Part shown: positions 19,690 to 28,210 of the stretch, piece by piece
Layout: each line of letters starts with the position of its first letter
How positions within the stretch are numbered: the first letter of the stretch is position 1
From: Arthrobacter agilis
GTDB taxonomy: Bacteria; Actinomycetota; Actinomycetes; Actinomycetales; Micrococcaceae
Reading direction: 5' to 3'
Assembly (NCBI RefSeq): GCF_030816075.1
Contig: NZ_JAUSXO010000001.1
Span: 868,001 to 932,000 of the forward strand
DNA length: 64,000 bases
The notes under the pieces: generated by a model
What the model saw: only the letters and a program-made list of their open reading frames with translations
What the model was told of the DNA's origin: nothing
Database searches by the model: none
Program-made: the position numbers and the translations under genes

Positions 19690-21428
19690 GTCCTGCCCCC
19701 GCCCTCGGCGCCCTGCGGCACGGCGGGTCCGGTGCCTGCTTCGGCCCCGGTCGGCGTGCCGCCGGCTGCGGTGCCGGAGCTGCCGGCAGGGTGGTCGGCA
19801 GGCCCGTCCGGTGCCCCGGGCAGGGGGAGGCGCACCGAGAACCGCGCGCCGCCGTCCTCGGTGTCCGTCACCTCGACCGACCCTCCGAAGCGCTCCACCG
19901 CCTGCCGGACGAGGGCCAGCCCGATCCCTCGTCCGGTGCCTCCCGCTGCGTCCGGCGCCTTCGTGCTGTACCCGAACGCGAACACCCTCGCCTTCTCCGA
20001 GTCGGGCAGCCCGTTGCCGCTGTCCTCGACGACGATCCCGAGCCCCGGCGCCGCGTCGTCGCCCACCCGGCGCACCGTGAGGACCACGCGGGGCTCCGCG
20101 GAGGCGACGGCCTCGTCGAACGCGTTGTCGAGGAGATTGCCGATGATGGTCACGAGGTCCACCGGGTTGAGCAGGCCCGCCCGCGCCTCGGGGGCGATCT
20201 CGGTGATCAGCTCGATCCCGCGCTCGTTCGCCTGGGCAGCCTTGCCCACCAGGAGGGCGGCGATGAACGGTTCGTCGACGGCCTGGACCACCTCGTCCGT
20301 CAGGCGCTGCGACTGCTGCAGGTCCCGCGTGGCGAAGTCGATGGCATCGGCGCCCCGCCCGAGCTCGACCAGCGAGACGATGGTGTGCAGCCGGTTCGCG
20401 TGCTCGTGGGTCTGCGAGCGCAGGGCGTCCGTGAGCGTGCGCATCGTCTGGACCTGTCCCGTGAGCGCCTCGATGTCGGTGTGGTCGCGCAGCGTCGTCA
20501 CAGTGCCCAGCGCCGCCTGCTGCGCGCCCCGCCCTGCGGCGGCGGGCGGCACGGCCGGCTCCTGGTTGACCACCAGCACACGGCTGGCCGTGAGGTGCAC
20601 CTCGTCATGTGCGCGGCGACCCGAGGCGAGGAGCTCACGCAGCGACGGCGGCACGGCGAGGCGCGACGCCGGGACCGGGTCCTGGGTGCCGTCCAGTCCG
20701 AGGAGGCGGGCGGCCTGGTCGTTGTAGAGCACCAGGCGCCCGGCGGCGTCGGTCAGCAGCAGTCCTTCCCGCACGGAGTGGAGGACGGCGTCGTAGAACA
20801 CGAAGGAGCGTGAGAGGTCCGCCGGTCCCATGCCCAGCGTCGCGTGCCGGAGGCGCCGGCTCAACAGGAACGAGGCGAGCGCCCCGAGCGCCAGGGAGCC
20901 GAGCGCGATCAGGGCGACGAGAGGCAGCTGCGCGTTGCGGGCGATGGCGGCGCGATCCACGGTGATGCCGGAGGCGACCATCGCCCGGACCGTCCCGTCG
21001 CCGTCGACCACCGGCACGATCGAACGGATCGACGGGCCGAGGGTCCCGGCGTACGTCTCGGTGTGCGTCCGCCCGGCCAGGGCCTCCGAGACGGAGCCGA
21101 GGTAGGGCCTGCCGATCTGTTCGGGGTTGCGGTGCGTGAAGCGGGTGCGGTCCGTGGCCATGATCGTGATGAAGTCGACGCCCAGACGATCCATCACCTC
21201 GACGGCGTAGGGCTGCAGCGTGGTGGAAGGATCGGGCCCCTCCACGGCGTCGAGGACGGCCGGTTCGAGCGCGATGGCCGTGGACACCGCGACCATCCGC
21301 TCGGCCGCGGCGTCGTTGACGCCCTGCGCGGCATCGACGTACAGGATCACGGACAGGGACGCCGAGAGCGCCAGGATGAACACGAGCTGGGCGAGGAAGA
21401 ACTGTCGGGCGAGACTCCATCGGCGCAC
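19686..21428 (-). CDS. CitA/DcuS-type sensor histidine kinase
   Basis: From GTG 21428 this is a 580-residue membrane kinase. It has a first transmembrane helix (FFLAQLVFILALSASLSVIL), a periplasmic PAS-like sensing domain (VDFITIMATDRTRFTHRNPE; RSIVPVVDGDGTVRAMV), a second helix (LVALIALGSLALGALASFLL), a cytoplasmic PAS, the H-box LRSQTHEHANRLHTIVSLVE and an ATPase with N box NLLDNAFDEA and G box GRGIGLALV. GTG 21428 gives the usual RRWSLARQ N-terminus and has AGGA upstream. The frame continues to ATG 21638, adding 70 residues with one more hydrophobic stretch. That start would leave 13 bases to dctA. Start choice is uncertain, identity is not. Confidence 0.85.
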   Translation of the reverse strand: MRRWSLARQFFLAQLVFILALSASLSVILYVDAAQGVNDAAAERMVAVSTAIALEPAVLDAVEGPDPSTTLQPYAVEVMDRLGVDFITIMATDRTRFTHRNPEQIGRPYLGSVSEALAGRTHTETYAGTLGPSIRSIVPVVDGDGTVRAMVASGITVDRAAIARNAQLPLVALIALGSLALGALASFLLSRRLRHATLGMGPADLSRSFVFYDAVLHSVREGLLLTDAAGRLVLYNDQAARLLGLDGTQDPVPASRLAVPPSLRELLASGRRAHDEVHLTASRVLVVNQEPAVPPAAAGRGAQQAALGTVTTLRDHTDIEALTGQVQTMRTLTDALRSQTHEHANRLHTIVSLVELGRGADAIDFATRDLQQSQRLTDEVVQAVDEPFIAALLVGKAAQANERGIELITEIAPEARAGLLNPVDLVTIIGNLLDNAFDEAVASAEPRVVLTVRRVGDDAAPGLGIVVEDSGNGLPDSEKARVFAFGYSTKAPDAAGGTGRGIGLALVRQAVERFGGSVEVTDTEDGGARFSVRLPLPGAPDGPADHPAGSSGTAAGGTPTGAEAGTGPAVPQGAEGGGRT

Positions 21429-21498
21429 GCGGCGATCCTGCTCCTTCCGGTTCCTGTCGGCCCGGGCCCTGCGGGCATCGACGCGGGCCGCCCGGACC

Positions 21499-21533
21499 GT
21501 GACCAGTATGAACTCAATCGTGACCCCGGTCAC
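21499..21533. promoter_or_regulatory. Candidate response-regulator site upstream of dctA
   Basis: GTGACC occurs at 21499-21504 and again at 21520-21525, exactly 21 bases apart (two helical turns). The second copy forms a perfect inverted repeat GTGACC-CC-GGTCAC (21520-21533). If the kinase starts at 21428 this lies in the kinase-dctA divergent control region, about 120 bases before dctA. Assignment to the neighbouring regulator is inference. Confidence 0.4.
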
Positions 21534-21651
21534 TCCCGCTGCCATGATGAAGAGGATCACAACAACACTACGCTTCCTGGTGAGACCCCTCCGACGAAGA
21601 AGGACCTTCGCCGCCGGCCCCGCCGGGTGGCCGGTCATCTAGGAGAACACC

Positions 21652-23058
21652 ATGGCTATCGCACCGTCGCGGTCCGACAGTGGATCCGCGCAACCCCGCA
21701 AGAGGGTCGACAAGACGCACTTCCTCTACATCGCCGTCATCGTCGCCGTCGTCCTCGGCGCGATCCTCGGCCTCACCGCCCCCGACTTCGCGAAGGCGCT
21801 GAAGCCCCTGGGTGACGGCTTCATCAGCCTCATCAAGATGATGATCGCCCCCATCATCTTCTGCACCATCGTGCTCGGCGTCGGATCCATCGCCAAGGCC
21901 GCGACCGTCGGCAAGGTCGGAGGCCTCGCGCTCGGCTACTTCATGGTGATGTCGACCTTCGCGCTCGCCATCGGCCTCGTGGTCGGCAACCTCATCCAGC
22001 CGGGTGAGGGGCTCGACATCTCCGGATCGAGCTACGACGTGCCCACCCCGGCCGGGGAGGCCGAGGGCGGCGACGGCGGTACCGTCGGCTTCCTGCTGAG
22101 CATCATCCCCGTGACGCTGCTGTCCGCGCTGACGGGCCCGAGCATCCTGCAGACCCTCTTCGTGGCGCTGCTCGTCGGGTTCGCCCTGCAGAAGATGGGA
22201 TCGGCGGGCACGCCGATCCTCCGCGGCATCGGGCACATCCAGGCGCTCGTCTTCCGCATCCTCGTGATGATCATGTGGCTCGCCCCCATCGGCGCCTTCG
22301 GTGCCATCGCCGCCGTCGTCGGCCAGACCGGCGTGCAGGCGATCATCAGCATGGCAACCCTCATGGTCGCCTTCTACATCACCTGCATCCTGTTCATCGT
22401 CGTCATCCTCGGCGGGCTCCTGAAGCTCGTCACCGGCGTGAACATCCTCAAGCTGATGCGCTACCTCGGCCGCGAGTACCTGCTAATCTTCAGCACCTCC
22501 TCGTCCGAGGCCGCACTGCCCCGGCTGATCGCCAAGATGGAGCACCTGGGAGTCTCCAAGCCCGTGGTCGGCGTGACAGTGCCCACCGGCTACTCCTTCA
22601 ACCTGGACGGTACGGCCATCTACCTCACGATGGCGGCCCTGTTCGTCGCCGAGGCGATGGGCAAGCCGCTCGCACTGGGGGAGCAGATCTCCCTGCTGAT
22701 CTTCATGATCATCGCGTCCAAGGGCGCTGCGGGCGTCACGGGCGCCGGACTGGCCACCCTCGCCGGCGGCCTGCAGTCCCACCGCCCCGACCTGGTCGAC
22801 GGCGTCGGCCTGATCGTCGGCATCGACCGCTTCATGTCGGAGGCCCGCGCGCTGACGAACTTCACCGGCAACGCCGTCGCCACCGTCCTCATCGGCACCT
22901 GGACCAAGGAGATCGACCGGGGCCGCGTGGACGAGGTCCTCGAGGGTCGCCTGCCCTTCGACGAGACGACGATGAGCACCGACCACCGGTACGACAACGA
23001 CGTCGAGGAGGGCGCCGAGGCGACGACCGACGCCGCGGTGCGCGGGACCGCCCGATGA
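21652..23058 (+). CDS. dctA: C4-dicarboxylate:cation symporter DctA
   Basis: A 468-residue SDF/DAACS-family carrier for succinate, fumarate and malate. Hydrophobic helices cover most of the length after residue 24. Family motifs include LIKMMIAPIIFCTIVLGV, the serine-rich re-entrant loop YLLIFSTSSSEAALPRLI, GYSFNLDGTAIYLT and the C-terminal RALTNFTGNAVATVLIG. The last 30 residues are an acidic soluble tail. AGGAGA lies just upstream of the ATG. The adjacent two-component pair probably drives expression when dicarboxylates are present. It supplies the same C4 pool into which the methylcitrate cycle delivers succinate. Confidence 0.95.
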   Translation: MAIAPSRSDSGSAQPRKRVDKTHFLYIAVIVAVVLGAILGLTAPDFAKALKPLGDGFISLIKMMIAPIIFCTIVLGVGSIAKAATVGKVGGLALGYFMVMSTFALAIGLVVGNLIQPGEGLDISGSSYDVPTPAGEAEGGDGGTVGFLLSIIPVTLLSALTGPSILQTLFVALLVGFALQKMGSAGTPILRGIGHIQALVFRILVMIMWLAPIGAFGAIAAVVGQTGVQAIISMATLMVAFYITCILFIVVILGGLLKLVTGVNILKLMRYLGREYLLIFSTSSSEAALPRLIAKMEHLGVSKPVVGVTVPTGYSFNLDGTAIYLTMAALFVAEAMGKPLALGEQISLLIFMIIASKGAAGVTGAGLATLAGGLQSHRPDLVDGVGLIVGIDRFMSEARALTNFTGNAVATVLIGTWTKEIDRGRVDEVLEGRLPFDETTMSTDHRYDNDVEEGAEATTDAAVRGTAR

Positions 23059-23070
23059 CCCGCTGACCCT

Positions 23071-23105
23071 CTGTCCCCGGGATGTCCGCGGGACCCGGGG
23101 GACAG
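23071..23105 (+). terminator. Hairpin directly after dctA
   Basis: CTGTCCCCGGG pairs with CCCGGGGGACAG across a 12-base loop, with one bulged G. It starts 12 bases past the dctA stop. No T tract follows. Confidence 0.6.
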
Positions 23106-23120
23106 GGCCCGCAGGCCCTT

Positions 23121-23165
23121 CGACGACGGCGGCGACCGGAGCACATCCGGTCGCCGCCGTCGTCG
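23121..23165. terminator. Strong 19-bp hairpin between dctA and parA
   Basis: A perfect 19-bp stem (arms 23121-23139 and 23147-23165) with the 7-nt loop AGCACAT. Together with the preceding hairpin it insulates parA from dctA. The rest of the 300-base gap, about 23166-23364, should hold the parA promoter, but I see no convincing pair of hexamers there. Confidence 0.8.
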
Positions 23166-23364
23166 TTCCGGGACGCCGACGGCGGCGTGCGACCGCCGCA
23201 GCCCCAAAGGTTCTACCTCAGGTTGAGGATCAAGGCTCGGGGTCGCCGGGCAGCCGGCTTCGCGGCCGTCGGCACCGGCGTTGTACCGTTGACTAGAAGA
23301 AAAGCCGCTCGGACGCCGTTTCTCGGCCGGCCGCACCGAATCTGATGGAAGCGTGGAGAAATTC

Positions 23365-24252
23365 GTGAGTAGTGAACAGGGTTCCACAACTCTGCCCAGC
23401 GCAGTGGACGCGGGATTCGGCCCCACCGGCCGCCCTGTGACGGAGTTCCCTGAGCCGAGGATCCTGGAATCGCACGGCCCGGCGAGGGTCATCGCGATGG
23501 TCAACCAGAAGGGCGGGGTCGGCAAGACGACGTCGACCATCAACCTCGGCGCCGCGCTCGCCGAGGCGGGCCGCCGGGTGCTGCTCGTGGATTTCGACCC
23601 GCAGGGCGCCCTCTCCGCGGGCCTGGGCACCAATCCGCACGAGCTCGACGTGACGGTCTACAACGTGCTGATGGACCGCAAGGTGTCCATCCAGGACGCC
23701 ATCCAGCACACCGCGATCGAGAACATCGACCTGCTGCCCGCCAACATCGACCTGTCGGCCGCCGAGGTGCAGCTCGTCAACGAAGTGGCCCGCGAGCAGG
23801 TCCTCGACCGTGCCCTGCGGAAGGTGTCGGACGACTACGACGTCATCCTCATCGACTGCCAGCCCTCCCTCGGCCTCCTCACGGTCAACGCCCTCACCGC
23901 GGCGCACGGCGTCATCATCCCGCTCATCTGCGAGTTCTTCGCCCTGCGTGCGGTGGCCCTCCTGGTCGAGACGATCGAGAAGGTCCAGGACCGGCTCAAT
24001 CCCCGGCTGCAGATCGACGGCGTGCTCGCGACCATGTACGACGCGCGGACGCTCCACAGCCGCGAGGTCATCGCACGCCTCGTGGAGGCGTTCGGCGACA
24101 AGGTCTTCGAGACCGTCATCAAGCGCACCATCAAGTTCGCCGACGCGACCGTCGCCGCCGAGCCCATCACGTCCTACGCCGCGAACCACTCGGGCGCGGA
24201 CGCCTACCGCAGCCTCGCGCGGGAGCTCATCAGCAGGGGCGGAGCGCCCTAG
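23365..24252 (+). CDS. parA: ParA/Soj-family ATPase
   Basis: A 295-residue ParA-type ATPase next to scpAB. The deviant Walker A is VNQKGGVGKTTSTINLG, and the switch regions VLLVDFDPQGALSAGLG and VILIDCQPSLGLLTVNAL follow. The C-terminal part IGFADATVAAEPITSY-like text ends the family domain. GTG 23365 (VSSEQGSTTLPS) is preferred over GTG 23353 because GGAG lies seven bases before it. It corresponds to Rv1708, not to the oriC-proximal ParA of a parAB pair. It is probably linked to SMC/ScpAB chromosome organisation. The stop overlaps the scpA start by one base. Confidence 0.88.
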   Translation: MSSEQGSTTLPSAVDAGFGPTGRPVTEFPEPRILESHGPARVIAMVNQKGGVGKTTSTINLGAALAEAGRRVLLVDFDPQGALSAGLGTNPHELDVTVYNVLMDRKVSIQDAIQHTAIENIDLLPANIDLSAAEVQLVNEVAREQVLDRALRKVSDDYDVILIDCQPSLGLLTVNALTAAHGVIIPLICEFFALRAVALLVETIEKVQDRLNPRLQIDGVLATMYDARTLHSREVIARLVEAFGDKVFETVIKRTIKFADATVAAEPITSYAANHSGADAYRSLARELISRGGAP

Positions 24253-25142
24253 TGCCCGCTCCCTCCGGGTCCGCGCGGTACCCGGAGGTGGCGGACCAGA
24301 CGGTCTTCGCGGTGCAGCTGGCCAATTTCAGCGGACCCTTCGACCTGCTGCTGAACCTCATCTCCCGGCGCGAGCTCGACATCACGGAGATCGCCCTGGC
24401 GCAGGTGACCGACGAGTTCATCGCCCACATCCGCCGCATCCAGGCCGCTGAAGGGGAATGGCGGCTCGACGAGGCGAGCGAGTTCCTCGTCGTCGCCGCG
24501 ACGCTCCTCGACCTGAAGGCCGCCCGCCTCCTCCCGGCCGGAGCCGTCGAGGACGAGGAGGACATCGCCCTCCTCGAGGCCCGCGATCTCCTGTTCGCCC
24601 GGCTCCTGCAGTACAGGGCGTTCAAGGAGATGGCACGGCAGCTCGCCGCGCGGCTCGAGGAGGAGGACACGCGGTACGCGCGCGACGTCCCGCTCGAACC
24701 GCACTTCACCCGCCTGCTGCCCGAACTCGTCTGGAAGCACTCGCCCGAGGAATTCGCAGCGATCGCGACGAAGGTGCTCGCACCCCGCCAGGAGCAGCCG
24801 GCCGAAGTGGCGATCGGGCACCTGCACGCACCGACCGTCAGCGTCCGCGAGCAGGCGCTGGTGGTGCAGGATCTGCTGCAGGGCAGGGGACCGCTGTCCT
24901 TCCGCGAGCTGACCGAGGACACCCGGTCGCGGATGGTGCTCGTGGTGCGGTTCCTCGCCCTGCTGGAGCTGTTCCGGGACGGCGCCGTCACCTTCGACCA
25001 GCCGGCACCGCTGTCCGATCTGCTGGTGAGCTGGAGTGCCGGGGACGAGCGGTGGACCGCGGACCTGCTGACGGGCGACGTCGAGGGCGACGTCGGGGGC
25101 GAGAACGACCTCGTGCACAGCGAAGGAGCACAGTATGGATGA
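24252..25142 (+). CDS. scpA: Segregation and condensation protein A
   Basis: A 296-residue kleisin subunit that bridges SMC heads. The N-terminal domain has the family opening FAVQLANFSGPFDLLLNLIS then RRELDITEIALAQVTDEF. A central ASEFLVVAATLLDLKAARLL helix follows. A C-terminal winged-helix part (about residues 195-260) reads SVREQALVVQDLLQGRGPLS. GTG start shares one base with the parA stop. The C-terminus is acidic. It acts with ScpB and SMC in chromosome segregation. Confidence 0.95.
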   Translation: MPAPSGSARYPEVADQTVFAVQLANFSGPFDLLLNLISRRELDITEIALAQVTDEFIAHIRRIQAAEGEWRLDEASEFLVVAATLLDLKAARLLPAGAVEDEEDIALLEARDLLFARLLQYRAFKEMARQLAARLEEEDTRYARDVPLEPHFTRLLPELVWKHSPEEFAAIATKVLAPRQEQPAEVAIGHLHAPTVSVREQALVVQDLLQGRGPLSFRELTEDTRSRMVLVVRFLALLELFRDGAVTFDQPAPLSDLLVSWSAGDERWTADLLTGDVEGDVGGENDLVHSEGAQYG

Positions 25143-25770
25143 GTCCGCCGGGGATCACCCGCAGCAGGATCCCCTCGAGGCGCTGCCCGGTGGCCTCCGG
25201 GGTGCCGTCGAGGCGATCCTGATGGTCACCGACCGGCCGGTGACCGACACGCAGCTCGCCGCGGCCCTCGAACGGCCCGCGGACCAGGTGCACGCCGTCC
25301 TCGTGGGACTGCAGCGTGAGTACGACGGCTATACTGGCTCAGGCGCCCCGAGCGACGAACCTGTGTCCCCCCGCGGTTTCGAACTGCGGAACATCGCCGG
25401 CGGGTGGCGCATCTTCTCCCGGAAGCACTTCGCCGCGGTCGTCGCCGACTTCGTGCTCGACGGTCAGTCCGCCCGGCTGTCGCAGGCGGCACTCGAGACC
25501 CTCACGGTCATCGCGTACCGCCAGCCCGTGTCCCGCGCCCGGGTCTCCGCCATCCGGGGCGTCACCGTCGACTCCGTGGTCCGTACCCTGCTCCAGCGCG
25601 GACTCGTTGTCGAGATGGAGGCCGATCCGGAGACCGGGGCGGTGCTCTATGGGACCACCTCCCTCTTTCTGGAAAGATTGGGGTTGGGCAGCGTCGACGA
25701 ACTGCCCCGGATCGCTCCCCACCTGCCCGGGCTCGAAAGCCTCGGGGAGTATGACGAAACGACGTACTGA
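25135..25770 (+). CDS. scpB: Segregation and condensation protein B
   Basis: A 211-residue winged-helix dimer subunit of the SMC-ScpAB complex. Characteristic text: GAVEAILMVTDRPVTDTQLA, GFELRNIAGGWRIFSRKHFA, LSQAALETLTVIAYRQPVSR, IRGVTVDSVVRTLLQRGLV and a C-terminal YGTTSLFLERLGLGSVDELP. It starts 8 nt inside scpA, so the subunits are translationally coupled. Confidence 0.95.
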   Translation: MDESAGDHPQQDPLEALPGGLRGAVEAILMVTDRPVTDTQLAAALERPADQVHAVLVGLQREYDGYTGSGAPSDEPVSPRGFELRNIAGGWRIFSRKHFAAVVADFVLDGQSARLSQAALETLTVIAYRQPVSRARVSAIRGVTVDSVVRTLLQRGLVVEMEADPETGAVLYGTTSLFLERLGLGSVDELPRIAPHLPGLESLGEYDETTY

Positions 25771-25798
25771 GCACGACCTACACGAAGGATTTCTCTCC

Positions 25799-27079
25799 AT
25801 GACACAGCCGCCAGGATCCGGTTCCGGACGCAATACGCCGCGCCGCGGCGGGTCGACCGGCCGCCCATCCGACGCTGCCCGCGGCCGGGGGGCCTCACCC
25901 CGCAACGGTTCCGGGCAGGGCGGCGCAGGACGGACCGGCGAGGGCCGTCCGTTCGCCGACCGCGGTGAGCGCACCGGCGGTCGCCCCGGGGCCCCGCGTC
26001 CAGCCTCCGATCGCGGCCGCGAGGGCGGTCGCCCGTCGGAGGGCCGTCCGGCCACCGGTGGCGACCGCCGCGAGTCCGCCGACGGCCGCGCCCGCGCGGC
26101 CTCCGGTCGCCCGTCGGCCGGGACACCGGCCGGCCGGTTCGGCGCCAAGACCGGCGGGCGTGCCGGCAGCAAGCCCGGACGGCCCGGCGCAGCGTCGGGC
26201 GCGCGATCCGGTGGACAGGGCGGACGCCCGAAGCCGCCCGGAGCGAAGGCCTTCGGACGCGAGCGGTTCGGCCAGGACCTCGGCCCGGTGCGAGCCCCGC
26301 GGCCCAAGCGCTCCAGCCGCCCTGCCGACGAGATCGACGTCCACAACCCCGAGGGCGTACGCCTGCAGAAGATCATGGCCCTCGCCGGCGTCGCCTCGCG
26401 CCGCGTGTGCGAGGAGATGATCCTCGACGGGCGGGTGGAGGTCGACGGCACCGTCGTCACGGAACTCGGCGTCCGCGTGGACCCGGCGCAGGCTGCCATC
26501 CACGTCGACGGCATCCGGCTCCAGCTCAACGAGCACCTGAAGTACTACGTCTTCAACAAGCCCCGCGGCGTCGTCTCCACCATGGAGGACCCGGAGGGCC
26601 GCCGCTGCATCAGCGACTTCCTGAAGAACAAGGACAAGAGCGAGCGCCTCTTCCACGTGGGCCGGCTCGACGCCGAGACGGAGGGCCTGCTCCTGCTCAC
26701 CAACGACGGCGAACTCACCAACCGCCTGACCCACCCGTCCTACGAGGTCCCCAAGACCTATCTCGTGCAGGTCCGGGGTCCCATGGCCCAGGGCGTCGGC
26801 GCGCAGATGAAGGAGGGTATCGAGCTCGAGGACGGCCTCGCGCAGGTCGATTCCTTCAAGCTCGTCGACTCCACACCCGGCCACATCCTCGTCGAGGTGG
26901 TCCTCCACTCCGGCCGCAACCGCATCGTCCGGCGTCTGTTCGACGCCGTCGGCCACCCCGTCGAGCGCCTCGTGCGCACCCAGGTGGGGCCCATCCGCAT
27001 CGGCGACCAGCGCCAGGGCAGCATCCGGGTGCTCGGGCGCCAGGAGGTCGGACACCTGCTGGCATCGGTGGGCCTCTAA
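25799..27079 (+). CDS. rluB: 23S rRNA pseudouridine synthase RluB-type, with a long RG-rich N-terminal extension
   Basis: A 426-residue protein. The C-terminal 250 residues form the enzyme: an S4 domain (VRLQKIMALAGVASRRVCEE) and an RsuA/RluB catalytic domain with the nucleophile Asp291 in HVGRLDAETEGLLLLTNDGE. KPRGVVSTMEDPEGR and the late GRNRIVRRLFDAVGHPVERL are family motifs. RluB makes pseudouridine 2605 in E. coli 23S rRNA. Residues 1 to about 175 are disordered and rich in R, G, S, P and A, much like the N-terminus of the TPR protein at 1419. ATG 25799 has GAAGGA upstream and lies 28 bases after scpB. Confidence 0.93.
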   Translation: MTQPPGSGSGRNTPRRGGSTGRPSDAARGRGASPRNGSGQGGAGRTGEGRPFADRGERTGGRPGAPRPASDRGREGGRPSEGRPATGGDRRESADGRARAASGRPSAGTPAGRFGAKTGGRAGSKPGRPGAASGARSGGQGGRPKPPGAKAFGRERFGQDLGPVRAPRPKRSSRPADEIDVHNPEGVRLQKIMALAGVASRRVCEEMILDGRVEVDGTVVTELGVRVDPAQAAIHVDGIRLQLNEHLKYYVFNKPRGVVSTMEDPEGRRCISDFLKNKDKSERLFHVGRLDAETEGLLLLTNDGELTNRLTHPSYEVPKTYLVQVRGPMAQGVGAQMKEGIELEDGLAQVDSFKLVDSTPGHILVEVVLHSGRNRIVRRLFDAVGHPVERLVRTQVGPIRIGDQRQGSIRVLGRQEVGHLLASVGL

Positions 27080-27082
27080 CCG

Positions 27083-28210
27083 ATGACGACGCGCACGGAA
27101 CAGGGCACGCACCTCACGGGCCCCGTCCTCATCATCGGGGCGGGCCTGCTCGGGGCGAGCATCGGGCTGGGCCTGCGCGCACGCGGGATCGACGTCGTCC
27201 TGTCCGACAGCTCTCCCTCCACCGAGGCCGTCGCCCGTGATATCGGTGCCGGGCGGCTCCTTGCCGATGCGGAGGCCGCGGGGGAGTCGCTGTCCCCGGA
27301 ACTGGTGGTCGTCGCGACCCCTCCCGATGTCACGGCGCGCGTGGCGGCGGACGCCCTGCTGACGTATCCCGACGCCGTCGTGGTGGACATCTGCAGTGTG
27401 AAGGAGGCGATCCTGCGCGAGCTCGTCGCCACTCCCGCCGTCGCCGGACACGTGGCGCGCTATGTGGGGACCCACCCGATGGCGGGCCGCGAGACGTCGG
27501 GGCCCGTCGCGGCACGCGCCGAGTTGTTCAACGGCGCCCCCTGGGTGCTCTGCGCCCATGCAGGGAGCGCCCCGGACGCCGTCCTCCGCGCGGAGTCGCT
27601 CGCCGTCGACCTCGGTGCCGTGCCCGCGCGGATGTCCGTCGAGGAGCACGACGAGGCCGTCGCCCTGATCTCGCACCTGCCGCAGGTGGTGTCGTCGCTC
27701 GTCGCGAGCAGGCTCCAGGACTCACCGGGACGTGCCCTCTCGCTCGCGGGTAACGGGCTGCGCGATGTCACGCGCATCGCGGCCAGCGACCCCCGGCTCT
27801 GGGTGCAGATCCTGTCCGCCAACGCGGGCCGGCTCGTGGAGATCCTGTACGGGGTCCGCGACGACCTGAACCGGCTGATCACCACGCTCGAGGACCCGAC
27901 GGCCGGCGGCGCACGGCTCGACATGGCGCAGCTGATGTCCGAGGGGAACTCCGGACAGGCACGCGTCCCCGGCAAGCACGGTACGCCGCCGAACTCCTTC
28001 GCGCGCCTGACGGTGCTCGTCGACGACGTGCCGGGACAGATCGCGAAGCTGCTCACGGAGATCGGCCACACCGGCATCAACGTCGAGGATTTCAGGCTCG
28101 AACACTCACCGGGACGCGAGGTGGGCCTCGCGGAGCTCTCCGTGCTGCCCGGCCGACGGCAGGAATTGACGGAGTCCCTGACACAGCGGGGCTGGAAGGT
28201 AGTGCAGTGA
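27083..28210 (+). CDS. tyrA: Prephenate dehydrogenase
   Basis: A 375-residue enzyme of tyrosine synthesis. The N-terminal Rossmann fold starts VLIIGAGLLGASIGLGLRAR. Active-site segments include VVVDICSVKEAI, YVGTHPMAGRETSG and SVEEHDEAVALISHLPQVVS. A C-terminal ACT domain (RLTVLVDDVPGQIAKLLTEI) is present, probably for feedback by an aromatic amino acid. Only three bases separate it from rluB, and it overlaps cmk by 4 nt. To my memory it is absent from the corresponding place in M. tuberculosis. Confidence 0.93.
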   Translation: MTTRTEQGTHLTGPVLIIGAGLLGASIGLGLRARGIDVVLSDSSPSTEAVARDIGAGRLLADAEAAGESLSPELVVVATPPDVTARVAADALLTYPDAVVVDICSVKEAILRELVATPAVAGHVARYVGTHPMAGRETSGPVAARAELFNGAPWVLCAHAGSAPDAVLRAESLAVDLGAVPARMSVEEHDEAVALISHLPQVVSSLVASRLQDSPGRALSLAGNGLRDVTRIAASDPRLWVQILSANAGRLVEILYGVRDDLNRLITTLEDPTAGGARLDMAQLMSEGNSGQARVPGKHGTPPNSFARLTVLVDDVPGQIAKLLTEIGHTGINVEDFRLEHSPGREVGLAELSVLPGRRQELTESLTQRGWKVVQ

